Shown: positions 42,801 to 51,732, numbered from the stretch's first letter. The stretch: DNA of 64,000 nt from Bacillota bacterium (GCA_023386495.1 JAEWJS010000152.1:124001-188000); one strand, 5' to 3'. Program-made: numbers and translations. Notes: generated from the sequence alone by a model not told the origin.

Positions 42801-43799
42801 TTACAGCTCCTGCACCATTTTGTATTGGCCGGGTTCGGCACGGAATCCGAGCAGATCGCGATTGATGCGCAGCATCGGCGCGTTCATCGAATCGTTATGG
42901 GTTCTTAGGTAGGGAACCTTGCATGCCATGGCGGTTCTGATGCCGAGCATCTTCAGGGCCAGCGCGATCCGGCGGCCGCGATATTCCTGCAGGACACCGG
43001 TGTATTCGTGATACATCGCCTGCGTCTGCTCGTTCTGCTGCAGCGTGACGACGCCGACATAGCGATCGCCGTCCTTGGCGATATGGATCCATTCGTCCCG
43101 CACGCTGGGCATCCCGATGCTCCACTTCTTCCATTCCTCGAACCAAGGGAAGTCCCCGCTGTAGCCCGGAATGTCCATGCTAGTTGCCTTGTACAGCTCG
43201 TGCAGCTTGCGCTCGTTCGCTTCACCCGGTTCGTCTGCCAGCGTCACGAATCGAATGCCGGTTCGTTCCGCGTCTTCGATCGACCGGAAGAGCTCGCCGC
43301 CATCGAATGCATCTAGTTCGAGCACGGATTCGAACGTATGCCTTTCCTTCGTGAACCCGCGGCGTTCGGCGAAGCCGAGCGAGTCGCCGTCCGTCTCCTT
43401 CATATAGATTGTGAACCGCGAAGCCTTCACGTCCGATGCCCATCCGTGCATGGCAGCGTAGAGGGACCGGCCGATCCCGAGGCCGCGGTGAACGGGGCTG
43501 ACGACGAGATTGCAGATCAATTCGCCGGGCTCTGTCCATGGCGCGCGCCAAGCGATCGCGTAACCGACGGTCTGTCCTTGCTCGTCCTCGGCAACCCACT
43601 GGGGACGGTCCCAGCCCATCAGCTTGCCGTCTTCGCCATAATGCAGCTGCCCTGGTGGGATGCTGTCTTCCTCCGCCTTCATTCGCTCAGCCGTTGTCGG
43701 CTCCGACCAGATGAGGTTCATCAGGGGGGCTATAGCGGTATACTGCTCCGTGCGATCCATTCTTCGAACATGATATTCGGGCAATCCATCTACCTCCAT
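42801..43799 (-). CDS. Double-GNAT N-acetyltransferase
   Basis: This ~332-residue protein is built of two GNAT-type halves. The first has the acetyl-CoA loop VVSPVHRGLGIGRSLY (Q/RxxGxG/A pattern). The second has TGVLQEYRGRRIALALK and ends with N-D-S-M-N-A-P-M-L-x-I-N, as in Eis/MshD-like tandem GNATs. It likely acetylates an amine; the substrate is unknown. ATG 43799 is in frame, but GGAGGT lies ideally before TTG 43784, which may be the real start (327 residues). It stands alone between repeat-rich gaps. Confidence 0.88.
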   Translation of the reverse strand: MEVDGLPEYHVRRMDRTEQYTAIAPLMNLIWSEPTTAERMKAEEDSIPPGQLHYGEDGKLMGWDRPQWVAEDEQGQTVGYAIAWRAPWTEPGELICNLVVSPVHRGLGIGRSLYAAMHGWASDVKASRFTIYMKETDGDSLGFAERRGFTKERHTFESVLELDAFDGGELFRSIEDAERTGIRFVTLADEPGEANERKLHELYKATSMDIPGYSGDFPWFEEWKKWSIGMPSVRDEWIHIAKDGDRYVGVVTLQQNEQTQAMYHEYTGVLQEYRGRRIALALKMLGIRTAMACKVPYLRTHNDSMNAPMLRINRDLLGFRAEPGQYKMVQEL

Positions 43800-43827
43800 A
43801 ATAAGTTGTCTGACTCGTTGAGCCCAT

Positions 43828-44365
43828 TATCCCACCTCGCATGTCTGCCTGTCATGGGAAAGACCGGTTATAGTCAAAATTCACCGATGAAGCGGGGCGT
43901 GGCCGACATGGTAGTCGCTGTGACTACTGCGGCTACTGCGACTGCCGCAACAGCCATGGCTGCCATAGCGAAGCTTTTTCCTTATTAAGGTACCTTCATG
44001 CGCTAAATGCACGCATATGCCGTCGATCAACACGAATAGCGAATGTAATTCGCAAATTAGCGAACGTGTGTGCGCTATTTAGAGAATAAGTGGTGCAACT
44101 GGGGCATATTGAGGGTAAGCCTGCACAATTAGCGCACCGTCATACCTTATTAGCGAAAAAGCTTCTTTATTGCAACAGTCGTCATCTAGGCGGCTCCAGA
44201 TATCCCACTCGCCAGCCTTGGGAGAGAGCGATTATAGTCAACTTCACCGTTAGCGCATGGAGTGGCAGTCGAGTAGTCGCAGTCGCCGCAGTAGCCGTAG
44301 TAGCCGTAGTAGTCGTAGGTAGCCGCAACAGTCGCAGTAGCCCCAGCAGCCGCAGCAATGGATAA
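43828..44365. repeat. Repeat-rich 634-bp gap with a duplicated element and a trinucleotide-like tract
   Basis: The gap 43800-44433 has no convincing gene. Two diverged copies of one element are present (43828-43886 and 44199-44249), sharing ATCCCAC, GGRARAGACCG-like and TTATAGTCAA...TTCACCG. Each is followed by a tract of GTAGTC/GTAGCC/GCAGTC-type units; the longer lies at 44266-44357, and the first tract reads mainly on the opposite strand. Between them (43990-44165) TTAGCG or its complement occurs about seven times. These look like worn mobile or slippage-derived repeats. Confidence 0.6.
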
Positions 44366-44433
44366 TCGAAACGCAACCGCCTCACAGCTGGTACGTACTA
44401 CCATATTATCCTGATACAAGGCGGTATCGATCG

Positions 44434-44847
44434 ATGAAAAGATGGGAAATGTTCATGCTCGAGGCGATGTTGTTTAGCCTGCTGGCGGTTGCCTACTACA
44501 TCCCGCTAAGCCTGCTGGTCGATGGGAGGTTCCTGATCGGAGGATTCGCGTTCGCCCTCTTCTGGTGCAAAGAGTATTATGAGCGCCTCGTCCAGGAAGG
44601 CTACTGGGAGGAGCGTATCGCCTCGCGAATATGGCTGACCTCTACCTTGATCCTGGTACCGGTTCTGCCGATCATCTATGGCTTGGTGCTAGGATTCATC
44701 CTAGGGTGGGACGCAACGTGGAAAGGCGCTGTCATTGGAGGCGCAATCGCGTTCGGTTCGCTGGTATTCGATACGGTGGAGTGGCTCTATCTTCGCGTGA
44801 CTGCAGCGCGAAGAAGCAATACGGACAACGCCATGCGAACGGACTAA
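44434..44847 (+). CDS. Small membrane protein of unknown function
   Basis: This 137-residue protein has about four hydrophobic segments (8-28, 32-45, 68-90, 98-120) and a hydrophilic, basic C-terminus. It starts at ATG 44434, with only a weak ribosome binding site visible. An inner ATG at 44449 is an alternative. I do not recognise the family. It is flanked by repeat-rich DNA upstream and a stem-loop downstream, and appears to be a single-gene unit. Confidence 0.7.
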   Translation: MKRWEMFMLEAMLFSLLAVAYYIPLSLLVDGRFLIGGFAFALFWCKEYYERLVQEGYWEERIASRIWLTSTLILVPVLPIIYGLVLGFILGWDATWKGAVIGGAIAFGSLVFDTVEWLYLRVTAARRSNTDNAMRTD

Positions 44848-44860
44848 TGCATAGAGGAAC

Positions 44861-44892
44861 GAGGCTGCTGACGAGGACGAATCGGCGGCCTC
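44861..44892 (+). terminator. Stem-loop after the 44434-44847 gene
   Basis: GAGGCTGCTG (44861-44870) pairs with CGGCGGCCTC (44883-44892) over 10 bp including two G.T pairs, loop of 12. Only a weak T-run follows (TTCGTCC), so termination may be partial. Confidence 0.5.
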
Positions 44893-44955
44893 TTCGTCCA
44901 TCTGTGACAATTGAATGACAAGGTAGATTTGTTAGCGTATTATCATTTTGTTAGC

Positions 44956-44984
44956 TAGATTCCGTTAGTTGGGCGCTGTATAAT
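44956..44984 (+). promoter_or_regulatory. Likely promoter of the GH130 gene
   Basis: TATAAT (44979-44984) with a poor minus-35 (TAGATT, 44956-44961) 17 bases upstream. It leaves a leader of about 85 bases before the GH130 start. Confidence 0.4.
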
Positions 44985-45076
44985 GGATGCAGGAATATGC
45001 CGGATAGAGGGGCCGCAATCGTGCAGCATTTCTCTATCCCTGTCACCTCCAACTTGCAGAGAGAGGAAGATTGCCC

Positions 45077-46258
45077 GTGTCCAGCAGCTTATTCAAGGAT
45101 CGGTATAACAAGGTTATGGAACGTTACAACGAGGCGGTTACGAAGAAGAATAAGGCGTTATTCTCCGAGAACGGCATCTACGAGAAGTATGAGGACCCCG
45201 TGCTGACGAACCGCAGCATTCCGCCGTTCTGGCGCTTCGACCTGAATCCGGAGACGAATCCGTACTTCATGGAGCGGATCGGCGTGAACTGCGTCTTCAA
45301 TCCGGGCGCGATCGAGCTGAACGGCAAGTTCTACATGGTCGCCCGCGTGGAGGGCTGGGACCGCAAATCGTTCTTCGCCGTCGCGGAGAGCGACACGGGC
45401 ATCGACGGCTTCACGTTCTGGGAGAAGCCTGTCGTGCTTCCGCAGACGGAAGATCCGGACACGAACGTCTACGATATGCGTCTCGTGAAGCATGAGGACG
45501 GCTACATCTACGGCCTGTTCTGCACCGAGCGCAAGGATCCGTCCGCGCCTCCGGGAGACCTGTCCAGCGCGGTCGCGCAATGCGGCATCGTGAGAACGAC
45601 GGACATGAAGACGTGGGAACGTCTGCCTGACCTGAAGACGAAGTCGGCGCAGCAGCGCAACGTCGTGCTGCATCCGGAGTTCATCGACGGCAAGTATGCG
45701 TTCTACACCCGTCCGCAGGACGGCTTCATCGACACGGGCTCCGGCGGCGGCATCGGCTGGGGACTGTCGGACACGATGGACGGCGCTGTCGTGGATAAGG
45801 AAATCATCATCGACGAGCGGATCTATCATACGATCAAGGAAGTGAAGAACGGCCAGGGCCCGGCTCCGATCAAGACGGCCGACGGCTGGCTGCATATCGC
45901 GCACGGCGTCCGCAATACGGCGGCAGGCTTGCGCTATGTCATCTACGCGTTCATGACGGACCTGAACGAGCCATGGCGCCAGACGTACCGTCCGGGCGGC
46001 CACTTGATCGCGCCGGAGGGCGAGGAGCGCGTGGGCGACGTCTCGAACGTCGTCTTCACGAACGGCGTCATCGTCAAGGGCAATGACGTCTACATCTACT
46101 ACGCTTCCTCGGACACGCGTTGCCACGTCGCGACGACAACGATCGACCGGCTCGTCGATTACGTGAAGCATACGCCGGAGGACGCGCTGTACTCCCATGA
46201 CTGCGTGGCGCAGCGCATCGCGCTGATCGACCGCAATCTGAAGTTCGGCAGCCAATAA
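45077..46258 (+). CDS. GH130 beta-mannoside phosphorylase (mannosylglucose phosphorylase-like)
   Basis: This 393-residue cytoplasmic five-bladed beta-propeller enzyme belongs to GH130, which phosphorolyses beta-1,4-mannosides such as mannosyl-glucose or mannobiose to mannose 1-phosphate. It has an N-terminal helical extension (SSLFKDRYNKVMERYNEAV), then FNPGAIELNGKFYMVARVEG, the catalytic Asp region DTNVYDMRLVKHEDGYIY, and GIGWGLSDTMDGA, as in the GH130_1 mannosylglucose phosphorylases. GTG 45077 follows GAGAGGAAG; TTG 45071 is possible. It is monocistronic, with its own promoter and terminator. A link to the xanthan locus 15 kb away is not shown, since xanthan's inner mannose is alpha-linked. 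Confidence 0.88.
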   Translation: MSSSLFKDRYNKVMERYNEAVTKKNKALFSENGIYEKYEDPVLTNRSIPPFWRFDLNPETNPYFMERIGVNCVFNPGAIELNGKFYMVARVEGWDRKSFFAVAESDTGIDGFTFWEKPVVLPQTEDPDTNVYDMRLVKHEDGYIYGLFCTERKDPSAPPGDLSSAVAQCGIVRTTDMKTWERLPDLKTKSAQQRNVVLHPEFIDGKYAFYTRPQDGFIDTGSGGGIGWGLSDTMDGAVVDKEIIIDERIYHTIKEVKNGQGPAPIKTADGWLHIAHGVRNTAAGLRYVIYAFMTDLNEPWRQTYRPGGHLIAPEGEERVGDVSNVVFTNGVIVKGNDVYIYYASSDTRCHVATTTIDRLVDYVKHTPEDALYSHDCVAQRIALIDRNLKFGSQ

Positions 46259-46275
46259 TCTAATCAAACGTCAAG

Positions 46276-46302
46276 AAACACATGCTGCGGCATGTGTTTT
46301 TT
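46276..46302 (+). terminator. Rho-independent terminator of the GH130 gene
   Basis: AAACACATGC (46276-46285) pairs with GCATGTGTTT (46290-46299) around TGCG, followed by further T residues. Confidence 0.92.
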
Positions 46303-46362
46303 GCATGGCGGGATATGTTACCATCGAGTAGAGCGAATCAATCGAAGCGAGGGTTAACCGAC

Positions 46363-47142
46363 GTGGAATATCGATATGAACGAACGGCGCGCAATTACGA
46401 GGACTTCGCGAGCGGGCGCGTGCTCTATAATGCGCAGGGGACGACTTCGTTCCCTGTGCGCTTGGCCAGCGAGATCGCGCAGCGCTGCTTCGAGGTGCTG
46501 CGGGAGCGGGGGAATGACGGGCCTTACGAGATCTACGATCCTTGCTGCGGCGGGGCGGGCATGCTGACAACCATCGGTCTGCTGCATGGAGGCGCGGTGC
46601 GGGCGATCTATGCTTCGGATGCGGACGCCCGCGTGCTCGGCAGCGCGGCGAACAATCTTTCGCTGCTGAACGCCGAAGGCATGGACAGACGGCGCAAGCA
46701 GGTTCAGGAACTCTACGACGCCTACGGCAAAAGCTCGCACCACGACGCGCTCCTGAGCATCGACCGACTGACGGCGCGCCTCCAAGAGGCGAAGACGACA
46801 GTCCGCACGGCGTGCTTCCAAGCGGATGCGACGAAGCCGGATGAAGGGCGTCGTGAACCGTTGCCGGCCGGCGGCGTGGATCTCATCATGACCGACCTGC
46901 CGTACGGGTCGATCGTGCAGTGGGACGGAGGCGAGCATGCAGAGTCGTCCGAGCAACTGCGACGATTCTTCGACCAAGCCCACGGCATGCTGAAGCAGGG
47001 GAATTCCGTCCTGGCTGTCGTAGCGGATAAGGGCCAGAAGCTAAGGCACGAGCGGTTCGAGCGCGTGCAATATTGGAAGATCGGCAAGCGGCATGTCGGA
47101 TTGTTCGTGCCGATTCCGACGGAAGGAGGCGATTGCAATTGA
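46363..47142 (+). CDS. AviRa-like rRNA methyltransferase
   Basis: This 259-residue S-adenosylmethionine-dependent methyltransferase has motif I in IYDPCCGGAGMLTTIG, an acidic residue after strand 2 (ASDAD), and the catalytic DLPYG in IMTDLPYGSIVQW (an N/D-P-P-Y variant for base N-methylation). The opening YNAQGTTSFPVRLASEI followed by DPCCGGAG strongly recalls AviRa, which methylates 23S rRNA and gives avilamycin resistance. GTG 46363 follows GCGAGGG; the open frame reaches further upstream through a terminator and is not used. The stop overlaps the next gene. The role here may be resistance or rRNA modification; the exact base is unknown. Confidence 0.75.
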   Translation: MEYRYERTARNYEDFASGRVLYNAQGTTSFPVRLASEIAQRCFEVLRERGNDGPYEIYDPCCGGAGMLTTIGLLHGGAVRAIYASDADARVLGSAANNLSLLNAEGMDRRRKQVQELYDAYGKSSHHDALLSIDRLTARLQEAKTTVRTACFQADATKPDEGRREPLPAGGVDLIMTDLPYGSIVQWDGGEHAESSEQLRRFFDQAHGMLKQGNSVLAVVADKGQKLRHERFERVQYWKIGKRHVGLFVPIPTEGGDCN

Positions 47143-48074
47143 AGACATTCAAGCCGGAGATGAGCGCGGAGGATGCAGCGGAGCTGCTAATGCAAGTCAC
47201 GGGCAGCGAAGTCGCGGACATCGCGCCGATCGAGATGGGCGAGATGAGCAAGGTGTACCGCTATACGAGCGATGGACGCGATTACGTGATCCATTTTAAG
47301 GATCAGCGCGACAATCTGGCCAAAGCGCGCTATCTGCATGACCGTTACGCGGCTGCCGGACTGCCAATGCCGAGGATCCATGAACTTGGGGAAGCCGGAG
47401 GCCTCTACTATGCGATCTCGGACCTCGTACCGGGCAGCAGCGTAAGCGCTCTAGCAGGCGAGGAGCTGGAAGCCGTCATGCCGCACCTTGTCGAGCTGTT
47501 CGCGCGCATGAGCCGCATCGAGGTCGATGCCCCGCCCGGCTGGGGATGGATGAGGCCGAACGGGGAAGCGGCATCAGCCTCGTGGATCGACTATATCGCA
47601 GGCACGTTTGCCCCGGAGCAGCATGGCTTCTTCGAAGGCTGGATGTCCTTGTTCGAAGGCGGGATTCTCGAGCGCGACGTGTTCGATCGGGTCTATGCCG
47701 CGATGATGCGGCTGGCGAAGCATGCGCCGGAGGAACGCTATCTTGTCCATGGCGACTATCACCTCGGCAACATGCTGGCGAGCGGCGGGCGGATCACGGG
47801 CATCGTCGATTGGGAGATGGGCATGTACGGAGACTTCATGTATGACGTCGCCGTCCTGAACCTGTGGTCGCCGCAGGCCAGGTTCCCCCAGCGGGTACGC
47901 GAGGCTTGGGCAGCGGAAGGACGGGACATTCCCTGCTTCAAGGAGCGTCTGCTATGCTATCAGATCTTCAAGGGGCTGGACGGCCTGCGATTCTACGCGA
48001 AGAAGGGCGATCCGCACAGCTATGCCTTCATGAAGGAACAGCTTCTTACTATGTTATCTATCGTAGGAGAGTGA
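47139..48074 (+). CDS. APH-family aminoglycoside phosphotransferase-like kinase
   Basis: This 311-residue kinase-like protein has the APH catalytic loop YLVHGDYHLGNML (Brenner motif, HGDxxxxN) and the metal site GIVDWEMGMYGDF. An N-lobe with a lysine in VIHFKD is also present. Start TTG 47139 overlaps the methyltransferase stop (TTGA) and follows GGAAGGAGG at 9 bases. Family members phosphorylate aminoglycosides, macrolides, homoserine, choline or other small alcohols, so the substrate is uncertain. Tight coupling to an AviRa-like methyltransferase suggests an antibiotic or self-protection role, but this is inference. Confidence 0.85.
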   Translation: MKTFKPEMSAEDAAELLMQVTGSEVADIAPIEMGEMSKVYRYTSDGRDYVIHFKDQRDNLAKARYLHDRYAAAGLPMPRIHELGEAGGLYYAISDLVPGSSVSALAGEELEAVMPHLVELFARMSRIEVDAPPGWGWMRPNGEAASASWIDYIAGTFAPEQHGFFEGWMSLFEGGILERDVFDRVYAAMMRLAKHAPEERYLVHGDYHLGNMLASGGRITGIVDWEMGMYGDFMYDVAVLNLWSPQARFPQRVREAWAAEGRDIPCFKERLLCYQIFKGLDGLRFYAKKGDPHSYAFMKEQLLTMLSIVGE

Positions 48075-48078
48075 GCTT

Positions 48079-49572
48079 ATGACAACGTTCGAACCATTCC
48101 CGCGAAGCACGCCGGAGCAGCTCGGCATGTCGTCCGAGGCAATCGCGCGATTCCTGGATGCCGTAGAAGCGCAAGACGTCGAGATGCATACCTTCATGCT
48201 GCTGCGGCACGGCCAAGTTGCGGCAGAAGGCGCATGGGCGCCGCATCGCTTGGACGCGCCGCATATGCTTTTTTCACTCAGTAAGAGCGTGGCCGCGACA
48301 GGGGTTGGCATTGCCGTTGACGAAGGCCTGCTGAGCGTGGACGATCAGGTGATTTCGTTCTTCCCGGAATACATTACCGAGACGATCGCGGCGAACATGG
48401 CAGACCTCCGCATCCGCCATCTGCTCGCGATGTCGACGGGCCACGACGTGGACACGGCGATCGCGCAGCGGCTTGAGCCGAGCGGGGATTGGGTGCGCGC
48501 GTTCTTCGACACGCCAATCGTCCATCCGCCGGGCACATTTTTCCTCTATAATAACGGCGCGTCTTACATGCTCTCGGCGATCGTGCAGCGCGTGACCGGG
48601 GAGACGCTGATCGACTACCTCCGGCCAAGGCTGCTGGAACCGCTCGGCATCGACTACGCTCGTTGGGAGACTTGCCCAAAGGGCAACAGCATCGGTGCTT
48701 CCGGCCTGCATATGACGACGGACGCGATCGCGCGGTTCGGTCAGTTATTCCTGCAGAGAGGGATGTGGAACGGGCGGCGCATTCTCTCGGAGGCTTGGGT
48801 GGAAGCAGCTTCGTCCTGTCAGACGGCCAACAATCCGAAGGGGGAGCCGAGAACCGACTGGAACAGCGGTTACGGCTACCAGATGTGGCAGTGCCGTCAG
48901 GACGGGGCTTACCGCGGCGACGGGGCCTGCGGGCAATTCTGCATTGTCATTCCAGGGCAGGATGCGGTCATCGCGATCACGGCCGGCACGGGGAAAATGG
49001 GCGTGCTCATCGACCTGATCTGGACGCATCTGTACCCGGGGTACGGTCCGCAAGGGCAAACCGTAGGGCAGGAAGCCGATCGCGCATCCGCCTCGCTGCG
49101 GGAGCGGATCGTGCGTCTGGCGCACGCGCCGCAGGAGCAGTCGCTCGGGGCATCGCCCGCGCTGGCTGGGCGCGTCTCGGGGAAGCGGTATGCGCTAGCC
49201 CCGAACCGTAAGGGAGCGGACGCGGTTCGCTTCGAATTCGACGAGGACGGCTGCACGTTCCGCATTCGGGATGCACGCGGCGAGCATGCGATCCGCTGCG
49301 GCAGCGGGAAATGGCTACTGGGCGAGACGCTTGCGACGGAGGACGAGTGGGTGAAGCCGGTCGAGGCGCCGTGGAAGGTGGCGGTCAGCGGCGGTTGGCA
49401 GGACGAGCGGACGTACGTGATCGCCATGCGATTCTACGAGACGACGTTCACCTGCAAGGTCGTCTGCCGCTTCGATGGCGACGGGGAGCGGGTGGCATTG
49501 GACTTCACGCGGAACCTGTCGTTCGAGCCGTATGATTTTCCGACGATACTGGGGACTGCATCGCAGGACTAG
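48079..49572 (+). CDS. Serine hydrolase of the beta-lactamase/DD-peptidase family
   Basis: This 497-residue protein has the S-x-x-K motif S66-L-S-K69 (FSLSKSVAATGVGIAVDEG), YNNGASY as the Y-x-N element, and a class-C-like fold over residues 1-320 followed by a beta domain. No signal peptide is seen, so it is probably a cytoplasmic esterase or amidase rather than a secreted beta-lactamase. GGAGAG precedes the ATG, 5 bases after the previous stop, placing it in the methyltransferase/APH operon. The substrate is unknown. Confidence 0.88.
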   Translation: MTTFEPFPRSTPEQLGMSSEAIARFLDAVEAQDVEMHTFMLLRHGQVAAEGAWAPHRLDAPHMLFSLSKSVAATGVGIAVDEGLLSVDDQVISFFPEYITETIAANMADLRIRHLLAMSTGHDVDTAIAQRLEPSGDWVRAFFDTPIVHPPGTFFLYNNGASYMLSAIVQRVTGETLIDYLRPRLLEPLGIDYARWETCPKGNSIGASGLHMTTDAIARFGQLFLQRGMWNGRRILSEAWVEAASSCQTANNPKGEPRTDWNSGYGYQMWQCRQDGAYRGDGACGQFCIVIPGQDAVIAITAGTGKMGVLIDLIWTHLYPGYGPQGQTVGQEADRASASLRERIVRLAHAPQEQSLGASPALAGRVSGKRYALAPNRKGADAVRFEFDEDGCTFRIRDARGEHAIRCGSGKWLLGETLATEDEWVKPVEAPWKVAVSGGWQDERTYVIAMRFYETTFTCKVVCRFDGDGERVALDFTRNLSFEPYDFPTILGTASQD

Positions 49573-49603
49573 CTGGAATATAGGAGAGCGAGGTGCCGCA
49601 AGC

Positions 49604-50218
49604 ATGCAGCAATACGCATACGAGGCAATCATTCACGGACAATTGCGCACGAACCAATACCGCTATCCGGACGAGCAGCGGGACATCATCTGCACGACGA
49701 CGCTGATCCGCGGCGGCGATGGCCTCCATATCCTCGTGGATCCCGGCTGGCGCGATGAGCTGCTGCTGGAAGCGCTGGCGCTGCGGGGACTGGCGCCCGA
49801 GCAGATCGACTTGATCTATGTGACGCACCTTCATCCCGACCATTTTCGCTCGGCGCGGCTGTTCCCTTCAGCTCGATGGCTCGCATACGGACCGGAGATC
49901 GATCACTGGCGGGAGCGGATCGCGGAGGCCGATCGCGACATACTGGAGCGGCTGGAGCGGGTCCATGACGAGGTGCATGCGGATATCCGCATCGTGCCGA
50001 CGCCGGGCCATACGATGCAACACACCTCGGTGTTGTTTCAGAGCTGGGGGCGGCGCATTCTCGTCGCAGCCGATGCCTTGTTGTGCCGGGAGTACTACGA
50101 GCATCGCACCGTTCACCCGATCTCGGAAGACGCGGAGCTGGCCCTCCGTTCGCTCGAAGCGGCGGGCGAGATGGCCGACACGATCATTCCGGGGCATGAC
50201 GCGCCTTATGATCGATAG
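49604..50218 (+). CDS. Metallo-beta-lactamase-fold hydrolase
   Basis: This 204-residue protein has the di-zinc motif VTHLHPDHF (HxHxDH), a later histidine in PTPGHTMQHT, an Asp in VAADALLC, and a C-terminal PGHDAPY histidine. The set fits the broad MBL-fold family (glyoxalase II, lactonases). ATG 49604 follows GAGCGAGGTG; the frame upstream overlaps the previous gene and is not used. It is the last gene of the four-gene unit 46363-50218. The substrate is unknown. Confidence 0.9.
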   Translation: MQQYAYEAIIHGQLRTNQYRYPDEQRDIICTTTLIRGGDGLHILVDPGWRDELLLEALALRGLAPEQIDLIYVTHLHPDHFRSARLFPSARWLAYGPEIDHWRERIAEADRDILERLERVHDEVHADIRIVPTPGHTMQHTSVLFQSWGRRILVAADALLCREYYEHRTVHPISEDAELALRSLEAAGEMADTIIPGHDAPYDR

Positions 50219-50313
50219 GAATGTGACATTCAGTCTTCATAACAGGACCCTAGTATGATAGTGTTGAGCTATTAGGAATCCTAATCATCTAACATCATTG
50301 GACAGAACTGGAA

Positions 50314-51396
50314 GTGACACCTGTGGACGGCTATGCGCGTCATAACTTGGAGAATGAAACTGCTGAACGAAGGAAGACACTTAGAAGCTCCACGTATGCT
50401 GGATATGCCGTACATGCGTCTTGGATTCTGATCTTTATCTATCTGGATGTGCCGCTCTTAGCGGCGGTTAACGTCCTCAATATTATAGGTTACGGTTATT
50501 GTCACTATCTGATTAAGGCGTACAGATTGCATCTTTGGATTACGCTCTCGATTCTGAACCTATTATTTAGCGTGAGCCTATCAACGTGGTATGTCGGATG
50601 GGATACCGGCATTCACTTTCACATCTTTATCTCGATCTGCACGATTTTTAGCGTGCCGAATCACAACCGGGTCATGCGGACATTGCTCATTCTGCTATGC
50701 TCTTCCGCGTATGTTCTCTTGTATGCGATCGCGGACCATCCAGTAGTCGCGCTGGCACCGGAGCATGTTCGTGCGCTGCACTACTACAGCTTGATTAACG
50801 TTATCGCGACCGTGCTGGCACTGTCCTCCAGCGCTTGGGGGATCATGTTCAAGACGCTGAACGAACTTAAGGTGCTGAACAGGCAGTTGGAGCAGTACGC
50901 GAGCACGGATCCCCTAACCGGGTTGTACAACCGCAGGACGATGTACGGCAAGTTGGAGCAGGCCGCGGCCTTCAAGTACGAGGCCGGCATCCCGTATGCG
51001 ATCCTAATCGCGGATATCGATAATTTCAAGAACGAATACGGGCATGAATGCGGGGATTTCGTCCTCATTCAGAGCGCCGAGCACTTGAAGGGCAAGCTGC
51101 GCCAGTCCGATTCCGTATCGCGTTGGGGAGGCGAGGAATTCCTGATCCTCCTGCCGGACACGGGGCTGGAAGAAGCGCATGCGATTGCCGAAAGCTTGAG
51201 GCAGACAATCGCAGAGCAGCGGTTCCCGTTAAGCGGCGTCGAGCACCGCATTACGCTGACGATCGGCGTGGCTGCGCATGCAGGCAACGAGGAGGTTCAT
51301 ACGTGCATCCATAACGCGGATCGCGCTCTGTTAGAGGGGAAATCGCTTGGCAAGAATCGGGTCATGCTGCATAGGCAGCAATCTGTCCTATCGTAA
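50314..51396 (+). CDS. Membrane-bound diguanylate cyclase (GGDEF)
   Basis: This 360-residue protein has about six membrane segments (35-175), a short coiled region (LNELKVLNRQLEQYA), then a GGDEF domain: DPLTGLYNRR, ADIDNFKNEYGHECGD and the active-site motif GGEEF, an accepted variant. It should make cyclic di-GMP in response to a membrane-linked signal. No I-site RxxD is evident upstream of GGEEF (preceding residues are SVSRW), so product inhibition may be weak. GTG 50314 has only a weak ribosome binding site; GTG 50323 is possible. Confidence 0.9.
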   Translation: MTPVDGYARHNLENETAERRKTLRSSTYAGYAVHASWILIFIYLDVPLLAAVNVLNIIGYGYCHYLIKAYRLHLWITLSILNLLFSVSLSTWYVGWDTGIHFHIFISICTIFSVPNHNRVMRTLLILLCSSAYVLLYAIADHPVVALAPEHVRALHYYSLINVIATVLALSSSAWGIMFKTLNELKVLNRQLEQYASTDPLTGLYNRRTMYGKLEQAAAFKYEAGIPYAILIADIDNFKNEYGHECGDFVLIQSAEHLKGKLRQSDSVSRWGGEEFLILLPDTGLEEAHAIAESLRQTIAEQRFPLSGVEHRITLTIGVAAHAGNEEVHTCIHNADRALLEGKSLGKNRVMLHRQQSVLS

Positions 51397-51477
51397 TGTG
51401 CACAAGGGGGGCAGCATGCAGGGCTTGTCGAGTTCGGATTCGGTAAACTCGATCACAAGCAGAAGGGGGCCGTACGA

Positions 51478-51561
51478 GTGGTCAAAATCGTCTTGATACT
51501 GGCAGCCGCAGGCTTAAGCGTATACTTCGCCGTGAAATACCGACTGTGGAAACGGCTCTAA
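51478..51561 (+). CDS. Possible 27-residue single-pass membrane peptide
   Basis: GTG 51478 follows AGAAGGGGG and opens a 27-codon frame: a hydrophobic stretch (KIVLILAAAGLSVYFAVKY) and a basic end (RLWKRL). It is followed by a good terminator at 51595. A short hydrophobic peptide with a ribosome binding site and terminator could be real, but length alone gives little support. Confidence 0.4.
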   Translation: MVKIVLILAAAGLSVYFAVKYRLWKRL

Positions 51562-51594
51562 TTGTCCCCGAATTCTATAACCCCTATATAGCTG

Positions 51595-51622
51595 CGCCGT
51601 AATCTTGCGATCACGGCGTTTT
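51595..51622 (+). terminator. Rho-independent terminator
   Basis: CGCCGT (51595-51600) pairs with ACGGCG (51613-51618), followed by TTTT. It ends the diguanylate cyclase/small peptide unit before the second sugar locus. Confidence 0.75.
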
Positions 51623-51732
51623 GCTGTGATTTGTTAAGTAAACCCTTACAATTCTTTATTTCAACGTAGTATGTTATCCGTTACGATGGAAGGGTATGCC
51701 TATCAGCCTATCGGCGAGGAGGGTCTAATGGT

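Noticed and set aside
42786..42816. Hairpin GGTGC-GGAGC over the GNAT stop codon as a terminator
   Set aside because: On the minus strand no T-run follows and the stem has an A.C mismatch; it may be chance pairing in coding sequence.
44266..44357. Possible CRISPR or satellite array
   Set aside because: Units are 3-6 bases with slips and there are no spacers; it is a low-complexity tract.
44186..44419. Tyr/Gly-rich 77-codon frame on the minus strand
   Set aside because: It is the translation of a GTAGCC-type repeat tract, starts at TTG without a ribosome binding site, and has no supporting context.
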